Origin: Euryarchaeota archaeon UBA60 | GTDB lineage: Archaea > Thermoplasmatota > Poseidoniia > Poseidoniales > Poseidoniaceae | Assembly: GCA_002503395.1 (NCBI GenBank) | Contig: DARQ01000066.1 | Coordinates: 320-10,447 of the forward strand | DNA length: 10,128 nucleotides | Direction: 5' to 3' | Part shown: piece after piece, positions 8,001-10,128 of the stretch | How the letters are laid out: every line of letters starts with the position of its first letter | How positions within the stretch are numbered: position 1 is the first letter of the stretch | The notes under the pieces: model-generated | Databases searched by the model: none | What the model was told of the DNA's origin: nothing | Seen by the model: only the letters and a program-made list of their open reading frames with translations | Made by a program: the position numbers and the translations under genes

Positions 8001-8826
8001 TCTCGACAGTGATGGAGATGGTCAGGCCAGCGGAGATATCGATGTTGAAGATGTCAATGCGACATTTGAATTCCCGACACCATCCACCTGTGTAATCACC
8101 CTACATGTTGAGGACACCGATGGTGGGCAATCCACCACCAACGTCACCGTAACGGTTGAAGCAATGCCGATTACCGAGGCACTTTTCAGCTCTATTAGCC
8201 AACCGACAACTCTAGTCGGCATCCTAATCGTTATTCTCAGTCTACTTCTGGTATTCATGTTGCTCAGAGGCCGTAGTCCCACCTCACCGCTCGATGCTGA
8301 TAAGGCTTGGAGTTCCGAGCCAACCCCCGGCTTGATGAGCCAAGCCACCGGAGTCGGTGTTTACGACCCACTCGATGTGGCGATGGGAGAAATCTCAGCA
8401 CAACTCCCCTCTGGACTCCCCCCAGCAGGACTGCCGCTCGACGACCAAATACTGGCAGTGCCGGCCACCACTATCGAACCACCTCTATCTGCATACGGCG
8501 CGGCACCGACTACTGCTGCGGCGCCGGCAACGATTACCGCTCCTACACCACTGCCTTTTACCGCTCTCGCACCGGCCCCAAGTCCGGCTGCGCATCCAGC
8601 CCCCGTTCTCTCAACGCCGGTCAGCGAACCTGTGAAAACACCGGAACCCACTCTTTCCGATTTGTCGGCGCCCCCGGTCCCAGCATCTGGTTTACCGCCT
8701 GGATGGTCGCTCGAGCAATGGAAGTTCTATGGGGCTAATTGGTTAGAACAACAGCGGGCGGGGGCGACCAGCCAACCGTCAACAACCTATGATTCATCAG
8801 CGTTGGACGACGATTTTGACTTCTAA
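5002..8826 (+). CDS. P2: giant secreted PKD-repeat surface protein, tandem paralogue of P1
   Basis: Function unknown; 1274 residues when started at TTG 5002. ATG 5032 (residue 11) is a good alternative giving a more compact signal peptide; TTG is kept because the TATA-like box lies 26 bp upstream. Visible order: hydrophobic signal segment about 15-34; N-terminal domain about 66-316 shared with P1 (WRIGDKWVY, EGYDFP, YTGC, CPAARSYAW); Ig-like segment about 334-450; CARDB-like segment about 455-565; five PKD-like domains at roughly 567-659, 660-749, 750-853, 854-952 and 953-1053, the first with a classic SYDPDGGDV; membrane helix 1070-1088 then Arg; a long Pro/Ala/Thr-rich cytoplasmic linker; Trp-rich motif 1230-1249; acidic end DDDFDF. 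Ten Cys in five extracellular pairs and about 30 N-glycosylation sequons, all before the helix. Asp-rich loops near 897-910 and 997-1010 may bind Ca2+. The 5' third is much more AT-rich than the 3' end. The next gene's ribosome site overlaps this stop. Confidence 0.88.
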   Translation: MKSSTHLGLLMERLPFSAFAVLALLILSSYSALFSDEGLPIPDLEESQNDGIILSSVARSSTTSVDISPWRIGDKWVYETTFDVAGLIASANISGASVNTLTGETDVEVEDVIFMDLEGIQTLAYQVKSEGDFSTGNNGAYLEGYNGRVDMEYEAYDLIRVSDLATIYSNFSVDVEFLPLNLGFLAQDIGLVQISNYYEPPHEGYDFPMIMGDTWNNSYYSETIITGESDYFDLDGYNTSENGTTTHQVTQQGNPSNSTKSIQYTGCGTSLKINAWNESGDPDGFRWYCPAARSYAWNSFVESSLGMQIDWLLKEYDPIDSQGSNIASSPGIRMTVLDVNPQFDRVRPDADLAVWANYSSNMGQTPATNKNLQLRWEVDSEIQSLTTRFNGSAWSTFNVGDSDDNSTTIEDVGSHGVIVWDPVAKFVGVSTVVLDPDVTAIDLVARTDNVVVERIRDGISVNVQPNSINTIPGDELKFTMLVQNRGTETSPATDVEVSSPDGSSSRVGVPSLTPMESLAFVANWTVPVNQAIGNISLTFEVDPDENITEDGNRSNNIATITIFVGRIPLANVTVLDGFLTHENATVNASMSYDPDGGDVTCDFHIDENEDGIFDITRGEDDCILEWTWNDDGEYLVSFTIYDDEGDTATANTTVTVFNRAPWLNLSAPANVTAESQITIDASDSGDLDSHNEPVSISWPDVVCNEGLTQPTCTFSPDVEGEMTVTAVARDEDNATSTAMISFIVLNRPPQLAAVELWMNGSLVEGDWMVYEDETVQLIATGNDTLLDLDSLFYHWIIDADVNPDEMVTTYGPSSTTDAMWTTAGEHRIQVELFDDDGASGGMENRTITVINVPPVVPAIEPPLPIAEDQDVSLSGGATDTASDADNLTLCWDLYPETNTDDNGSADDDCDIEGKLLVHNFAKKGNYTVVFHATDDDGDSTSTNVTITVVNKAPTAILTGATDLSDGLTLVEGESYAFYGFLSEDTPSDSDELWMWWDNDCLDSDGDGQASGDIDVEDVNATFEFPTPSTCVITLHVEDTDGGQSTTNVTVTVEAMPITEALFSSISQPTTLVGILIVILSLLLVFMLLRGRSPTSPLDADKAWSSEPTPGLMSQATGVGVYDPLDVAMGEISAQLPSGLPPAGLPLDDQILAVPATTIEPPLSAYGAAPTTAAAPATITAPTPLPFTALAPAPSPAAHPAPVLSTPVSEPVKTPEPTLSDLSAPPVPASGLPPGWSLEQWKFYGANWLEQQRAGATSQPSTTYDSSALDDDFDF
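8689..8748 (+). other. Coding segment for the P2 cytoplasmic Trp-rich tail motif
   Basis: Encodes P2 residues 1230-1249, the counterpart of the P1 motif at 4858-4917. Differences are conservative: T/S and M/L after GW, Y/F before YG, with a few linker changes. It is preceded in both proteins by APPVPA, so the conserved block is about 26 residues. In P2 it follows roughly 140 residues of Pro/Ala/Thr-rich linker, as if held away from the membrane. Confidence 0.7.
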
Positions 8827-8830
8827 GGAG
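8824..8830 (+). promoter_or_regulatory. Shine-Dalgarno of the SepF-like gene overlapping the P2 stop codon
   Basis: TAAGGAG combines the P2 TAA with AAGGAG, a strong match to the anti-Shine-Dalgarno, ten bases before the ATG at 8841. It is the only well-placed Shine-Dalgarno in the window; the other plus-strand starts look leaderless. The arrangement implies that P2 and the SepF-like gene share an mRNA, probably with translational coupling. Confidence 0.75.
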
Positions 8831-8840
8831 ACGGGTATCA

Positions 8841-9446
8841 ATGGCAAATCTATGGCAATTCTTCGGCCTGCCCGACCCTGAGGGGCCACCTCGAGATGAG
8901 GGGAAAAAGGCCAGACCAACTGCAGCCAAGCCACCATCAGCAAAGGTGGGTGCGGCCAAACAGGCCGGCCAAGAGCGGAACCTACGCGGCCTCAGCGATG
9001 CCATCCAAGCGGCCAAATCGAGTCGAGCTGGGGTTTCTCATACATCCATTCCCCCAAATTGGCAAGGGCCGATAACTTCCGATGGAGAACCTTTTCACGA
9101 CCTCGGGGAACAGGTCTGGCAAGAGTTGTCGTGCCGCACCACAAATTTCCCTCATCAGGCACTTCGATACATCATGCCCGACGAGAACCGGCACAGCCTG
9201 CCCTTGGAAGGAATGGCTACCCGCCTGAATCAGGGTGATTCACTGATCGTCGATATACGCTCGCTCATCCACATGGATGCGCACCAATCTGCTTGCCGTA
9301 GAATGTTACGGGAAATGGCCAACGACATGGGGCTTGTCGTTTTCTCCCTCGATGATGAGGACAAATTGTTGATGATTCCCGGGGTCGGGGTTTGCGTCGA
9401 CATTTCCAAACACGACCTAGGTCAGGAACGGGCGTTGATTCTCTGA
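8841..9446 (+). CDS. sepF: SepF-like (DUF552) protein, probable archaeal FtsZ membrane anchor
   Basis: The C-terminal part, about 110-190 of 201 residues, reads like the SepF core: GDSLIVDIRSL at 132-142, a helix with the Arg-rich RRMLREMAND, then MGLVVFSLDDEDKLLMIPG, corresponding to the family pattern of Gly-Asp-hydrophobic strand, dimer helix, and a strand ending in a Pro. In archaea with FtsZ, SepF dimers tether FtsZ to the membrane at midcell through an amphipathic N-terminus. MANLWQFFG here could be such a membrane-targeting helix, followed by a flexible Lys/Ala/Pro linker at about 15-70. It is longer than usual archaeal SepF (about 120-150 residues), with an extra segment around 72-109. 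Start ATG 8841 is set by the strong Shine-Dalgarno. It follows P2 by 14 bp and overlaps the convergent maf gene. Assignment is by motif recognition only; a divergent SepF paralogue with another role is possible. Confidence 0.65.
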   Translation: MANLWQFFGLPDPEGPPRDEGKKARPTAAKPPSAKVGAAKQAGQERNLRGLSDAIQAAKSSRAGVSHTSIPPNWQGPITSDGEPFHDLGEQVWQELSCRTTNFPHQALRYIMPDENRHSLPLEGMATRLNQGDSLIVDIRSLIHMDAHQSACRRMLREMANDMGLVVFSLDDEDKLLMIPGVGVCVDISKHDLGQERALIL

Positions 9447-10128
9447 GATAGTTCAGCCAATGCTTCAGGCGCCAGACCTAGGACCGATAACTCATCACCT
9501 TCGACCAATCTCGCGTGCTTGCCGGCCACACCTGCCAAGTCGTAAGCACCGGCTTTACCGCGCCATTTACCCGAAGATAGTAATTCGGCCAGCATCGCTT
9601 CGCCCAATTCGTCAAATTCAACCAGCGCGCCAGCGCAATATTTCGCCCGCGAATATCCTCTACTTTGGCTGACCAGTGAGTCTCCGGAAGAGTCGGAGAA
9701 TCCGACCAAGACCGTGGCCGACCATACAGCATGCCTACGACCGGAGAGTCGTAATAGAATCGAGGCCGCAGATAATTCGTCCTCGGGCTGACCCAGAGCG
9801 ATGAATGGGTCATCGGGGTCGACCACCAAGGTATCGGCGACGATGGCGATGATTGATTCAACAACAGTAGGTTTGCCAAATGCTGGTTTTTCGGCTCCCA
9901 GCCACTGCCAATCGAGTTTGAGATGACGTCCAAGATTCAACTCAATCCGCGCTGCAACAGCCTTCTCATCAGCAATCAGTGCCACCTTCTCTCGCACCTC
10001 AAGACCCGAGCCCAGGGCCTTTTCTTCAGTCAGGAGGGGGGCAGCGGCAAACCAAATTTCACAACCGGCTAAGCACTGACGGATAAGTGTTTCACGGCGA
10101 GACGAGGCCGAGGCCAACCACACTCCAC
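9422..10128 (-). CDS. maf: Maf/YhdE-family nucleotide pyrophosphatase (start probably just outside the window)
   Basis: House-cleaning enzyme family that hydrolyses non-canonical or modified nucleoside triphosphates (dTTP/UTP or m7GTP types) to the monophosphate in the cytosol. Counting from GTG at 10123-10121: LASASSRRE at 3-11 (family LASxSPRR, with Ser for Pro), ADEKA at 51-55, IVADTLV at 94-100 with the Asp of the ADT motif, LGQPED at 110-115, LSGRRHAVWSA at 126-136, KWRGKAGAYDLAG at 186-198 and GLAP at 216-219. The LGKP Lys normally found is Gln112 here. The distance from K54 to ADT is about 42 residues, more than twice the usual, so a stretch around 58-85 is inserted, giving about 233 residues against the usual 190-210. 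The frame stays open to the window edge and GTG leaves only one residue before LAS, so the true start is likely a few codons upstream. The TGA is at 9424-9422, inside the sepF-like gene. Confidence 0.9.
   Translation of the reverse strand, partial: GVWLASASSRRETLIRQCLAGCEIWFAAAPLLTEEKALGSGLEVREKVALIADEKAVAARIELNLGRHLKLDWQWLGAEKPAFGKPTVVESIIAIVADTLVVDPDDPFIALGQPEDELSAASILLRLSGRRHAVWSATVLVGFSDSSGDSLVSQSRGYSRAKYCAGALVEFDELGEAMLAELLSSGKWRGKAGAYDLAGVAGKHARLVEGDELSVLGLAPEALAELSQRINARS

Noticed and set aside
8357..8738. Plus-strand overlapping frames in the P2 tail region (8307-8738 and 8357-8635)
   Set aside because: They are alternative readings of the GC-rich Pro/Ala linker; the P2 frame continues through to the conserved tail motif.

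Overview
The window looks archaeal, most likely a marine Thermoplasmatota of the Candidatus Poseidoniales (Marine Group II) type. The sequence-based reasons are a clear archaeal/eukaryal TATA-binding protein, a mevalonate kinase, a SepF-like division protein, TATA elements 25-26 bp upstream of start codons, and two giant secreted PKD-repeat proteins anchored by one C-terminal membrane helix. The phylum-level placement is inference; the domain-level placement is firm.

Layout from left to right: (1) the 3' part of a mevalonate kinase gene (1-666, +); (2) a TATA-type promoter and TBP (740-1357, +) with an unusual insertion in its second lobe; (3) a short gap with a perfect 9-bp palindrome running into the start codon of (4) a 1188-residue surface protein, P1 (1402-4968, +); (5) after a 33-bp gap with its own TATA-like box, a 1274-residue tandem paralogue, P2 (5002-8826, +); (6) a SepF-like protein (8841-9446, +) with a strong Shine-Dalgarno overlapping the P2 stop codon; (7) a convergent Maf-family nucleotide pyrophosphatase (9422 to the right edge, -) whose 3' end overlaps the SepF-like gene by 25 bp. 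Coding density is high and no gene-free stretch exceeds about 75 bp. I saw no RNA genes, CRISPR arrays or insertion sequences.

The part I consider most interesting is the P1-P2-SepF block. P1 and P2 share, in the same order, a signal peptide, an unrecognised N-terminal domain of about 250 residues, an Ig-like segment, a CARDB-like segment, five PKD-like domains, one membrane helix, and a disordered cytoplasmic tail with a Trp-rich motif (pattern GLPxGW, x2, EQWKxYGxxWLE) followed by an acidic hydrophobic C-terminus. Each has exactly ten cysteines, all outside the cell and in five pairs, with matching spacing in three pairs and near-matching spacing in a fourth. Because P2 is apparently co-translated with a SepF-like (FtsZ-membrane tether) protein, a link between surface architecture and the division or envelope machinery is a testable hypothesis, not a conclusion.
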